Assembly: GCF_003254055.1 (NCBI RefSeq)
Contig: NZ_QKZT01000030.1
Location: 1-40,259 of the forward strand
DNA from: Algoriphagus chordae
GTDB lineage: Bacteria; Bacteroidota; Bacteroidia; Cytophagales; Cyclobacteriaceae
DNA: 40,259 nt
Reading direction: 5' to 3'
Shown piece after piece: positions 1 through 6,657 of the stretch; position 1 is the first letter of the stretch; every line of letters starts with the position of its first letter. The position numbers and the translations under genes were made by a program. Below the pieces are notes generated by a model. That model was not told the DNA's origin. It did not search any database and saw only the letters and a program-made list of their open reading frames with translations.

Positions 1-122
1 TAAGTCTTGACGGTATTCTTACTGATATCCAGCATACGGGCGATTGTCTTGACTCCCTTTCCCTGCCTGTTAAGTATGATCATTTGTTTTATCTGACTCA
101 TAGGTTTAGGTTTTCCAGCCAT
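1..122 (-). CDS. istA: IS21-family transposase IstA, N-terminal end (cut by window edge)
   Basis: This is the first 40 codons of an IS21-type IstA transposase; the rest lies left of the window. The visible protein starts MAGKPKPMSQIKQMI and continues through a helix-turn-helix ending in ARMLDISKNTVKT, which is the usual IstA N-terminal DNA-binding helix pair. The ATG is at 120-122, and the terminal repeats of the element lie directly upstream at 182-355, as expected for the left end of an IS21 element. In this family IstA cuts and joins the element ends, while the AAA+ helper IstB, not visible here, selects the target. Whether the whole element is intact cannot be seen from this window. Confidence 0.8.
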   Translation of the reverse strand, partial: MAGKPKPMSQIKQMIILNRQGKGVKTIARMLDISKNTVKT

Positions 123-181
123 TGGATTATAGTTAGCGGTTATCGAAAATGTCCGCTAAAAAACCAAAACCATTGATCAGA

Positions 182-355
182 GGGGTCAATATGCTCCGGA
201 ATCTCAACCGTGGGGGTCAACATGCTCCGGAATACCACCGAAAATCTATCCTAAAGGGGTCAACATGTGCCGGAATGTCAGTCGAATCCTGCCTGTAAAG
301 GCACTTTCACTTCTTGAAAACATTCCGGATTGGAGGGGTCAGCATGCTCCGGAAT
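182..355. repeat. IS21 terminal repeat array (four copies)
   Basis: Four direct copies of a 21-bp unit, consensus GGGGTCAACATGCTCCGG plus AAT, lie at 182-202, 213-233, 256-276 and 335-355. They differ at one or two positions and their spacing is irregular (10, 22 and 58 bp). IS21-family elements carry such multiple subterminal repeats as IstA binding sites, and these sit just upstream of the IstA start. An additional inverted arm TTAGCGG/CCGCTAA at 133-159 lies between the array and the gene and could be part of its promoter region. The outer end of the element is probably a little right of 355, but no target-site duplication can be recognised. Confidence 0.75.
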
Positions 356-370
356 ATCCAATTGATGAGA

Positions 371-825
371 GGGATGATTTAGGGCTTTTCAAGTAATCTG
401 TAAAAGTATAATTCCTATTGAGTTGACTGCGCATATTAGCCTTCACAATCCTTCTGTTATATTAAAATATGGAGGCAGGGAGGGTAACAGCAGTTTCATC
501 GTTAGTGCTAGGCAGGCGACGAAAACCTAGTTGTTAGCGAGATGTTTTTCTTTTTTAATTTAAGGAAGTCTTGATTTCAGGAACTTAATTTGTCCGTTAT
601 GATTGGACATGTGTTCGCAAGCGTGAAACCAGCGCCAAAACTTACTGATTGGCCTTTCTGATGTAAATGCTCTTCTCGACGATTTTTCTTTTTTTTCATA
701 TCTGTCAATAAGGTTTCTAACTCTCGCTATCGGTTGGTGTATGGTGTGTATCCCGAAGGCTATGCAATATAGTTCCCATGATATAATCCAGTTCGTTTTA
801 AGATCAGAACCAAAAAAAACATATC
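371..825. other. Non-coding stretch between two IS remnants
   Basis: No convincing gene is visible in about 455 bp. A small dyad CTAGG/CCTAG at 508-530, flanked by GTTAG at 501-505 and 533-537, looks like a decayed cassette-boundary or terminator element. The rest presumably holds the left end of the IS110-type element whose gene starts at 826, but the end itself cannot be placed. Confidence 0.4.
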
Positions 826-1331
826 ATGGACACCGATGTTTACCCTAAGTTATTCAATGGTGTTGATGTGCACAAACCTCAGTGGAGCGTTTCCATCTTT
901 ACCGTCAACTGTTACCATAAAACTTTCAGCCAGACACCTGATCCCAAAGCCTTGAAATCTTATTTTTATAAGTTTTCCCGAAACAAACGGTCATCTGTTG
1001 ATATAAAGCCTGTATGCTCGAGGTTTGGATCTATCGTGAGCCAAAGACTTTAGGATATGAATGCCTGGTGATTAATCCCGCTGAACTTCCAACTACCAAT
1101 AAAGAAAGTAGTGATCCTGTGGATAGCCGCAAAATGGCCAAATCCATTCTGGAAGCATTGTTAGGTGGAATCCAGGTTCCAACCCTAGAAACGGAAGGGG
1201 ACCGCCAACTTTTCCGCTATCCCAAAAGGCTTTGGACAGACTTGGTCCGGGAGAAAAACAGAATCAAAGACAAACTACTTCAAAACGGAGTAGAAATGCT
1301 TCTGAAATATACCCTTTTGGACAAAGAATGA
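826..1331 (+). pseudogene. IS110-family transposase, frameshifted and truncated
   Basis: The first frame (826 to about 1010) encodes an IS110-type N-terminus with the RuvC-like DEDD motif NGVDVHKPQWSVSIF. The matching middle part, YREPKTLGYECLVINPAELPTT followed by DPVDSRK and EGDRQLFRY, is in another frame from about 1010, so a frameshift lies near 1000-1013. The second frame ends with a stop at 1331, after RIKDKLL, which is roughly half the usual 300-400 residues. The C-terminal Transposase_20 part with its catalytic serine is absent. It is therefore an inactive remnant. It belongs to a different IS110 subgroup from the remnant at 9414-10379. Confidence 0.8.
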
Positions 1332-1420
1332 ACTTCCACTATTTTTCTTTCGAACCAATTTTTGCTCCATTAGTATGATATATAATGGTAAATCCATCTA
1401 TAATTTCAGAATCTGTATTT

Positions 1421-1843
1421 TCATACTGTTTTCGGGTTTTTATTCTCTTCAAACCATTTTACAATTGATGGCATATTTCGCTCAAAACCCCCAGGAATAA
1501 AGAAGTTAAGAATGCCACACCTTTTATTTGTTCTATTAGCGAAATCATGTGTAGTCTTAGCTGGGATTCTTAAAAAAGTGCCTTTCTCTACATCTACCCA
1601 TTCTTCACCAACTAAAATAGAAGTAATTCCTTCTATACCATAAAATATTTCGTCATTGTCATCATGTGAGTGTATACCCGGTCCTTCAGAATTGGGTTGA
1701 AGCCACCATTCTGAGATACTGTATTTGCATGCGGTTTCAGTTTCGTCTGCCTTGAAGACAGCTGTCATTGTCCCACAGTTATAAATCCTACCTTCTCCAC
1801 TTTTTAGAAGAATTTTGTCCGTTTCACTATTCTTATATTTCAT
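1421..1843 (-). CDS. Cupin-domain protein
   Basis: A 140-residue single-domain cupin. Cupin motif 1 is visible as PGIHSHDDNDEIFYGIEG (G..H.H....E....G, residues about 55-72), and motif 2 as LRIPAKTTHDFANRT (about 90-105). The two His, the Glu and the second-motif His would bind a metal. The substrate is unknown; small cupins of this type act as isomerases, dioxygenases or binding proteins. The ATG at 1843 overlaps the stop of a degenerate SnoaL fragment just upstream, so the gene may once have been translationally coupled to an intact neighbour. It is the last gene of the minus-strand run before the IS remnants. Confidence 0.8.
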   Translation of the reverse strand: MKYKNSETDKILLKSGEGRIYNCGTMTAVFKADETETACKYSISEWWLQPNSEGPGIHSHDDNDEIFYGIEGITSILVGEEWVDVEKGTFLRIPAKTTHDFANRTNKRCGILNFFIPGGFERNMPSIVKWFEENKNPKTV

Positions 1844-1976
1844 TTTTGGTTGTAATTAACTTTTTTGTTTTTGAATTCAATTCGAAGTTGTTTTTTTATT
1901 TGGCTGCCTTCATTAAACACATAAACATCACATGCTGAAACAAATCCAACCCGTTTGCTATCTCCTAAAAAATTCT
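1840..1976 (-). pseudogene. SnoaL-like gene fragment (3' end only)
   Basis: The reverse strand reads FLGDSKRVGFVSACDVYVFNE and then SQIKKQLRIEF before a stop at 1840-1842. This is clearly similar to the C-terminus of the SnoaL-like protein encoded at 3591-3962 (FLRDGKRISFVSACDLYEFND, then QIQRITSYCI). Only about 45 codons remain and there is no start codon; the fragment begins abruptly where the DUF4287 remnant ends. It is either a partial duplication or what is left of a diverged paralog after a deletion. It overlaps the cupin ATG by one codon, in the ATGA arrangement. Confidence 0.7.
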
Positions 1977-1977
1977 C

Positions 1978-2143
1978 CCGCGTGTCCCTAACCTAAATCG
2001 AAATCTTTTTTAAGTCAATTAGTTATTTCTGTAGCTTTTGCGACTAGGACTCCATTATTGGTAAATCCTTTTTCCTCAGCTAGTTTTTGAAGATCTTCAG
2101 CGGTTTTACCTTCTATGTTATTGATGTATGTTTGGAATGACAT
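1978..2143 (-). pseudogene. DUF4287-like small protein, stop-interrupted and truncated
   Basis: From the ATG at 2143 the minus strand encodes MSFQTYINNIEGKTAEDLQ and then KLAEEKGFTNNG..KATEITN, followed by TGA at 2015-2017. This is the start of the DUF4287 family, whose members continue with a Trp, then LK.DF.LGHGHAM. Here the reading continues in frame after the TGA as LKKDFDLG, then TAG, then GHAG, so the Trp codon and a later codon have become stops. The remaining C-terminal part is gone and is joined to the SnoaL fragment. The 42-codon ORF before the first stop could still be translated, but is probably non-functional. Confidence 0.7.
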
Positions 2144-2237
2144 CATTATTGATTTTTAGTTTTAATATCTCCTATTTTTATATATTTATAGTTTGTGATT
2201 CACGCTCATCTTTTCATGGTTTTCACGGGGTCAATTT

Positions 2238-2786
2238 CTATCGATTTACTCGAAACCGCATACTTGTAATTTGGGTTGTTGAAATAATTTCTATCCGTTC
2301 AAGTTCAATAGGCTGACAGCCCAAATGGTCAATAAGTCTTAACCCGTTCCCAAAAATGACAGGATAAACATGAAGGACTAGTTCATCCACTAGGCCTAAT
2401 TCAAGACCTTGTTGAGCAATGCTATGACCCAATATTGCAACATTTTTTGCTCCTGCTTCCTTCTTAGCTTTTTCAATTACTTTTTCTATTCCGTCAGTAA
2501 TAAAGTTAAATGTCAATGGGCCTACAGTGAGCGGTTCACGGGCATTGTGGGTTACAACGAATTGTAGAATTTGTAGACCCCCATACGGAAGAGCATCAGC
2601 AGTAACGTTGTTGTTTCTAAAGTCCTTGTTCCCAAGAACTACTGCTCCTAACTCTTGCATAACTCGATTTCCCATATCATCAGATTCGTCAGCCTCATGC
2701 TTGAAAATCCAATCCCAATCTTCTTCATTCGGCTTTGCAATAAATCCGTCAAGGGACATTGTCAAGTGAATTACTACTTTTCCCAT
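2238..2786 (-). CDS. Dihydrofolate-reductase-like (RibD C-terminal domain) protein
   Basis: A 182-residue protein of the RibD C-terminal/DHFR fold. Family signs are the N-terminal VVIHLTMSLDGFIAKPNEE, a VVLGNKDF strand in the middle, KNVAILGHSIAQQGLELGLVDEL in the second half and VYPVIFGNGLRLID near the end. These proteins are predicted NAD(P)H-dependent reductases; family members in RibD reduce a pyrimidine in riboflavin synthesis, but stand-alone copies such as this one have mostly unknown substrates. The length is normal and no defect is visible. It lies between two degenerate genes (DUF4287 remnant downstream, truncated gene upstream). A second family member is encoded at 5840-6406. Confidence 0.8.
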   Translation of the reverse strand: MGKVVIHLTMSLDGFIAKPNEEDWDWIFKHEADESDDMGNRVMQELGAVVLGNKDFRNNNVTADALPYGGLQILQFVVTHNAREPLTVGPLTFNFITDGIEKVIEKAKKEAGAKNVAILGHSIAQQGLELGLVDELVLHVYPVIFGNGLRLIDHLGCQPIELERIEIISTTQITSMRFRVNR

Positions 2787-2822
2787 AAAATTTAATTTAT
2801 CAATTTTCCATAACTCTTATTG

Positions 2823-3011
2823 TCATCTAAGGCCTTCATCGAACTTATAAATTTCCATTCCTTTTATATGTCTACTTGAATATGTTAAATCAAATTGTTG
2901 GAATAAAAAATGGTTCCCATCCAATATTTTCATTTCTTGTTCACCAATTACTTCGTCTCCTTGAATTTTCCACTTACCGATTAATGGATATAAGTCTTTT
3001 ATACTATTCAT
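2823..3011 (-). pseudogene. Truncated lipocalin-like (DUF1579-type) protein
   Basis: Sixty-two residues, MNSIKDLYPLIGKWKIQGDE and onward, with QEMKILDGNHFLFQQFDL and HIKGMEIYKFDEG. The pattern 'LIGKW.I.G....G...W..L.G..FL.Q..D.......KG.EI' resembles the first half of DUF1579/lipocalin-like proteins of about 130-160 residues. It stops at 2823, in the middle of the expected barrel, and the region down to the next start at 2786 has no continuation. I therefore read it as a 3'-truncated gene. A short functional protein cannot be excluded, and the family assignment is tentative. Confidence 0.5.
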
Positions 3012-3088
3012 TGCACTTGGATACTGAAGTTCTTGTCTCCTTTAATTAACACCAATTTCTTGTAGGTGCTGTTAGCGGTTCGTTGTTT

Positions 3089-3511
3089 TTATTCAACAAG
3101 TTTCTTTAATCCGTTTATTACTGTCGCCCAATTTTCAGCCGAATGTTTAGCTTTTTCTTCGTCATAATTGGATTGTGTAATTGTTAGTTCTGTTCCTGCT
3201 TCAATGGGTTTTACTTTGAAAGTAACCAACAGGTAATTTTCAGGTTTGTCATCCAAACCACTCCAACTGCTTAAGTAGCTATAAGAGAGTTTATCATTTT
3301 GTATAAATTCTAAAACTACTCCTTTGTCTACATAGGTTGCTCCTTCATGCTCACCTGTCCATAAGATTTTACTTCCAACAGTCCAATCCGTTTCTTGATT
3401 TGAACCGAAGAAATATTGTTTTACCAATTCAGGATTGATTAATGCATCCCATACTTTTTCTATAGGTGCTTTTATTATTGTCTGGTAATTTGATAGATGC
3501 CTTGTTTGCAT
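3089..3511 (-). CDS. AHSA1/SRPBCC-domain protein
   Basis: A START-like (SRPBCC) ligand-binding fold of about 140 residues. It shows the typical opening YQTIIKAPIEKVWDALINPELVKQYFF, then DWTVGSKILWTGEHEG and, in the last helix, ENWATVINGLKKLVE. Family members act as small-molecule binding or stress proteins and often accompany ArsR regulators, as one does here upstream. An in-frame TTG at 3538 would add nine residues, but ATG 3511 is preceded by AGGA at a suitable distance and gives the usual family start. It is the last gene of the operon from 6406. Just after its stop (3064-3088) lies a CCGCTAACAGCACC motif that may be a cassette-boundary remnant. Confidence 0.8.
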   Translation of the reverse strand: MQTRHLSNYQTIIKAPIEKVWDALINPELVKQYFFGSNQETDWTVGSKILWTGEHEGATYVDKGVVLEFIQNDKLSYSYLSSWSGLDDKPENYLLVTFKVKPIEAGTELTITQSNYDEEKAKHSAENWATVINGLKKLVE

Positions 3512-3590
3512 ATTTTCCTGTTTTATTTTTTTTGTCAAATAGTTTGCTTTTTAGTCGGTTGTGTCCTCAGTTACAATGACCGCCACATGC

Positions 3591-3962
3591 TTATAACTGC
3601 TCCTTTGATTGAATACAATACGAAGTTATTCTTTGAATTTGATTCGCATCATTAAATTCATAAAGATCACAAGCAGAAACAAACGAAATCCGTTTGCCAT
3701 CTCTTAAAAATTCTGCCATTCCGTTAATTACAACTTTATTGCCGTCAGCTATGATATTGTGTGTTTTGAAGTCTGTCGTTACTGACTTGAAGTAGCTTTC
3801 AACTTGTTCACAATGGTCAATAATAGCTTGTTTACCTGAGAATTTGTCTTCTTCGATTACAATCCATTCTGCATTTTCAGCTATAAAATCGTAGGTGATT
3901 TCAAATTCCCCATTTGAGAATGCCTTTGCAATTTCTGTTTTTGTCATTCTGTCAAGTTTCAT
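3591..3962 (-). CDS. SnoaL-like (NTF2-fold) protein
   Basis: A single NTF2/SnoaL-like domain of about 123 residues: an N-terminal helix (MTKTEIAKAFSNGEFE), the core AEWIVIEEDKFSGKQAIIDHC, and the C-terminal strands VVINGMAEFLRDGKRISF and VSACDLYEFND. This fold serves as small-molecule isomerase, cyclase or binding protein; no specific reaction can be assigned. An in-frame GTG at 3986 would overlap the upstream hydrolase by eight bases, but ATG 3962 or 3947 is the more natural start. It follows the hydrolase gene closely in the same operon. A degraded relative of its 3' end is found at 1840-1976. Confidence 0.75.
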   Translation of the reverse strand: MKLDRMTKTEIAKAFSNGEFEITYDFIAENAEWIVIEEDKFSGKQAIIDHCEQVESYFKSVTTDFKTHNIIADGNKVVINGMAEFLRDGKRISFVSACDLYEFNDANQIQRITSYCIQSKEQL

Positions 3963-3978
3963 TTGGTATGGTTGTTTT

Positions 3979-4542
3979 CTATACACTAAGGTTTATTTTA
4001 ATGTCATCAACCAATTCAGGTAGTCCGTTTGCAAATGCATGGTCTGTTCCGTTTAAAACTCTTACGGTCGCATCTGGCATTGCCTTTTTATAAAAATTAA
4101 AATGTTTGAAAGGGACAATTGTATCGTCTTTACATTGATAGAGAAAAATCTTATTCACTTGTTTGAGTTCGTTTTCAAAATCATCCTTGAGTACAAATTC
4201 GTCCACATCCCAACCGTTTTTTCCCCATAATGGTGTGGCAACCAAATACAGTGCTGAAATCAAAATAGTTGGCTTTTCTTCTGAAATGAATTTAAGCAGC
4301 ATTGAAGCTCCCAACGAATGCCCGATAAGGATTGTAGGCTGGTTCTTTTTCTTAAACTCTTTTGTGAAAAGATTTTTCCACATTTGATAAGTTGGAGCTT
4401 CTGGGTCAGCAATTATTGGGTAAAGTATTTCAAATTCGTTTCCCAATTCATTTTTTAAGTACGTTACTAAATCAAAACTTCCTTGTCCTACGCCACCTTG
4501 CCCACCACCACTATGAGCGAATAAAATTTTTATTGGTTTCAT
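3979..4542 (-). CDS. Alpha/beta hydrolase
   Basis: A 187-residue alpha/beta hydrolase of small size, similar in layout to the RBBP9/YdeN group. The nucleophile elbow is GHSLGAS (residues about 93-99). The acid is probably Asp in YQCKDDTIVPF, and the His is in NGTDHAFANGL near the C-terminus. No signal peptide is present, so it is cytoplasmic. The gene lies 3 bp downstream of the AHSA1-VOC fusion and just upstream of the SnoaL gene, so it is translated as part of the ArsR-controlled operon. The substrate is unknown; the operon suggests a role in handling a small toxic or xenobiotic compound, which is inference. Confidence 0.8.
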   Translation of the reverse strand: MKPIKILFAHSGGGQGGVGQGSFDLVTYLKNELGNEFEILYPIIADPEAPTYQMWKNLFTKEFKKKNQPTILIGHSLGASMLLKFISEEKPTILISALYLVATPLWGKNGWDVDEFVLKDDFENELKQVNKIFLYQCKDDTIVPFKHFNFYKKAMPDATVRVLNGTDHAFANGLPELVDDIKINLSV

Positions 4543-4545
4543 CGT

Positions 4546-5520
4546 TTACTTTTCTTGGTAATTAATCATCCAATTGATGCCATATTTGTCTGTAAAACTT
4601 CCGTAATACGCACCCCAAAACATATCTTGAATTGGCATTTCTACTTTACCATCACTAGAAAGTTCATCAAACAATCGTTGTGCTTCTTCTTTTGAATCGG
4701 GTTCGAGTTGGATATGCATATTATTTCCTTGTGTCAGTGTGAATCCCATTTCTTTAGGTGCGTCAGTCCCCATTAAAATGTATCCGCCAAGTAATGGTAG
4801 TTCAATATGTAAGACCATCTTTTTTACTGGTTCTGCAATGGGTGGGTGGTTCGGGTCGGTAGGAAGGTCTTCAAATCGTTTGATACCATTAATAAAATCT
4901 GTTTTAAAAACTGATTTGTAGAAATTGAATGCTTCTTCAGTGTTACCCTGAAAATTTACATAAGTTGATACTCTTGCCATATTGTTTGATTTGTTTTGTT
5001 TGCGAAGTTTGAATTGTGCTTGAATGTACTGGTCTAGGTTTTCCATAGCCATGGTAAAACCCTCTTTAAATCCCATTTCAATAATTTTCTCTAAGTCAGA
5101 AAGACTCTCGTATTTGGCAGTAATGGTTACAAACGTGTTCTCTCCATTTTCATTGAACTCATTAGTCCATTGTGTGCGGGGCATTGCTTCGTTAACTATG
5201 CCGTTTTCATCACAGAATGCATCTAAGCCTGAAAACATTGACTGATGTACAATTTTGATGTAATCATTTTTACACCAATGACATTCTTGCGGGTTTTTAC
5301 TTTCGGCATTGTACATTTCATAAAGCCACATTCCGCCTTCACGAAAATCCATTGATTTCGTTCTTGTTTTATAGGGTTTAGGTGCCCACCATAAGTCAAG
5401 AATTTCGGGATTTGTCCAAGCTTCCCAAACCAATTCAAGGTTTGCTGCAAATTCACGTTCTACATTAACAGTGTTCTTTTCCTTATTGACTATGAAGTCG
5501 AATTTTAAGTTTGGGTTCAT
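4546..5520 (-). CDS. AHSA1/SRPBCC - VOC (PhnB-like) fusion protein
   Basis: The 324-residue protein consists of two domains that are normally separate. Residues 1 to about 170 are an AHSA1 domain: VNVEREFAANLELVWEAWT, LDLWWAPKPYKTRT, DFREGGMW. Residues 181-324 are a PhnB-like VOC domain: MARVSTYVNFQGNTEEAFNF, YILMGTDAPKEMGF, MFWGAYYGSFTDKYGINWM. Met181 (ATG at 4980) is the normal start of a stand-alone VOC protein. The linker KLRKQNKSNN is encoded by A-rich DNA that looks like an untranslated start region, suggesting that a stop codon was lost. The ATG at 5520 overlaps the stop of the upstream arsR-like gene (ATGA), so the two are translationally coupled. Confidence 0.85.
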   Translation of the reverse strand: MNPNLKFDFIVNKEKNTVNVEREFAANLELVWEAWTNPEILDLWWAPKPYKTRTKSMDFREGGMWLYEMYNAESKNPQECHWCKNDYIKIVHQSMFSGLDAFCDENGIVNEAMPRTQWTNEFNENGENTFVTITAKYESLSDLEKIIEMGFKEGFTMAMENLDQYIQAQFKLRKQNKSNNMARVSTYVNFQGNTEEAFNFYKSVFKTDFINGIKRFEDLPTDPNHPPIAEPVKKMVLHIELPLLGGYILMGTDAPKEMGFTLTQGNNMHIQLEPDSKEEAQRLFDELSSDGKVEMPIQDMFWGAYYGSFTDKYGINWMINYQEK

Positions 5521-5837
5521 TTTTCTTTTGATTTTAATTGTTCTAAAACTGTATCCAATTGGTCAAAGCGCTTTGCAAGTAATTTCTTAAACTGTTCCAG
5601 CCATTTTTCTATGTCTTTCATCTTGTCTGCATTTAAGTGATAGTGAATTTCCCTGCCTTGTTGCTCATGCGTTAGTATTTCACACTCAGTAAGTATTCGC
5701 AAATGTTTTGAAACAGCCTGTCTGCTTGAATCAAAATGTTCGGCTATGGCATTGGGGGTCAAAGCACCAACAGCCAAAAGCATAATAATGGCTCGTCTTG
5801 TTGGGTCTGCAATAGCTTGAAAAACATCTCTACGCAT
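5517..5837 (-). CDS. ArsR-family transcriptional regulator
   Basis: A 106-residue winged-helix repressor: MRRDVFQAIADPTRRAIIML, helix-turn-helix TPNAIAEHFDSSRQAVSKHL, wing CEILTHEQQGREIHYHLN. There are no cysteine pairs of the metal-sensing ArsR/SmtB type, so it belongs to the group that accompanies AHSA1 proteins and probably senses an organic ligand or acts through other signals. Its ATG lies 2 bp after the stop of the DHFR-like gene, and its stop overlaps the AHSA1-VOC start. It probably represses its own operon through the TTGCA-N8-TGCAA palindrome at 6441-6458, which covers the -7 promoter box. Confidence 0.88.
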   Translation of the reverse strand: MRRDVFQAIADPTRRAIIMLLAVGALTPNAIAEHFDSSRQAVSKHLRILTECEILTHEQQGREIHYHLNADKMKDIEKWLEQFKKLLAKRFDQLDTVLEQLKSKEK

Positions 5838-5839
5838 AA

Positions 5840-6406
5840 TTATATGGGTTTATAAACCATTACAACAATGCCGCAATCAAACTTTTGTACATCATCAAGA
5901 TTAAATTTCTGCATTTCGGACAACTCTTTAAAAATAGGCATTCCACTTCCGATGGCTGAAGGATTTACAAACAAATGCAACTCGTCTATAAGCTTGTTTT
6001 TGATGAGTGAAGAAACAAACTCACCACCACCATAAGCAATAATGTCTTTGCCTTGCAGATTCTTTAAATAAGTAATTTCTTCGACCAAGTCGCCTTTAGC
6101 AATTTCGGTGTTGTCCCAAATTGATTGATCAAGTGTTTTAGTAAATACAATTTTTTGTGTGGTAGCGTACTTAACACCGCCCTCATACTCTGGATTGTTG
6201 GGGTCTTTAGCGACATTTGCCCAATGCGGAATAAAACCTTCTGCCAATTTTCTTCCTAAAATAATTGTGTCTACAGGTTCAGTTATCTCTCGTACATAGT
6301 TTGTAATGTCCCCTGACCAGGGAAATTTCATCCAATCCATTTCTCCGTTTTGTCCAGAAATGAACCCGTCTATGGTCATTTGGACTTGTAATTTCAATTT
6401 TCTCAT
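5840..6406 (-). CDS. Dihydrofolate-reductase-like (RibD C-terminal domain) protein
   Basis: A 188-residue predicted NAD(P)H-dependent reductase. Visible family elements: KLKLQVQMTIDGFISGQNGEMDWM at the start, VDTIILGRKLAEGFIPHW, KIVFTKTLDQSIWDNTEI, KDIIAYGGGEFVSSLI with the glycine-rich nucleotide loop, and LHLFVNPSAIGSGMPIF. The substrate is unknown. It is the first gene of a six-gene operon (6406 to 3089), with a short leader of about 30 nt from the promoter at 6444-6474. Being first in an ArsR-controlled operon next to AHSA1 and VOC genes is a common arrangement in Bacteroidota and suggests a detoxification or stress role, which remains inference. It is only distantly similar to the protein at 2238-2786. 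Confidence 0.85.
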   Translation of the reverse strand: MRKLKLQVQMTIDGFISGQNGEMDWMKFPWSGDITNYVREITEPVDTIILGRKLAEGFIPHWANVAKDPNNPEYEGGVKYATTQKIVFTKTLDQSIWDNTEIAKGDLVEEITYLKNLQGKDIIAYGGGEFVSSLIKNKLIDELHLFVNPSAIGSGMPIFKELSEMQKFNLDDVQKFDCGIVVMVYKPI

Positions 6407-6440
6407 TTTTCTATTTTAATCAAATTGCGAAACCATTTGA

Positions 6441-6475
6441 TTGCAAATATATGTGCAACTTTTCGGTTTCGCAAT
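6441..6475 (-). promoter_or_regulatory. Promoter with overlapping ArsR-type operator
   Basis: On the minus strand, TTG (6472-6474) is followed after exactly 20 bp by TATATTTG (6444-6451), a perfect match to the Bacteroidota housekeeping promoter (TTG-N19/21-TAnnTTTG). The -7 box lies inside an inverted repeat TTGCA-N8-TGCAA at 6441-6458. A second, wider pair ATTGCGAAACC/GGTTTCGCAAT (6424-6434 and 6465-6475) brackets the promoter. The first gene starts at 6406, giving a leader of about 30 nt. The likely ligand is the ArsR regulator encoded second in the operon. The assignment is from sequence pattern only. Confidence 0.65.
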
Positions 6476-6548
6476 ATCGCTGTAACTTTTTTTAAATGGA
6501 TTTAGGGAGAAATGGTATTGTCGTTGCGACAAGTGGTCGTTACATTAA

Positions 6549-6650
6549 TCGATAACGCTCCCGGCTATGAGAGTTGCATGGTTTAACACTTAGCTTTGAA
6601 AGTATATTCCAAGCTGAAAATCTGCCAAGATTTTCTAATATAGGAGAGAA
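6549..6650. repeat. Cassette-boundary-like element, 3' of the protease gene
   Basis: The non-coding sequence right after the stop of the protease gene contains CGATAACGCTCCCGGCTATG and then GAGTTGCATGGTTTAACAC-TTAGC (to about 6594). The part from GGCTATGAG (6563) aligns with GGCTATAAGTAGTTGCGTTGTTTAGCAC at 10593-10620, in the same orientation and also 3' of a minus-strand gene. Such imperfect elements are attC-like in position. No full attC consensus can be drawn, so the name only describes its place. Confidence 0.4.
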
Positions 6651-6657
6651 TGAGCAA

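Noticed and set aside
182..355. Four direct repeats resembling a small CRISPR array
   Set aside because: The repeats are only 21 bp, the spacing is very uneven (10-58 bp), no cas genes are near, and they stand at the end of an IS21 element.
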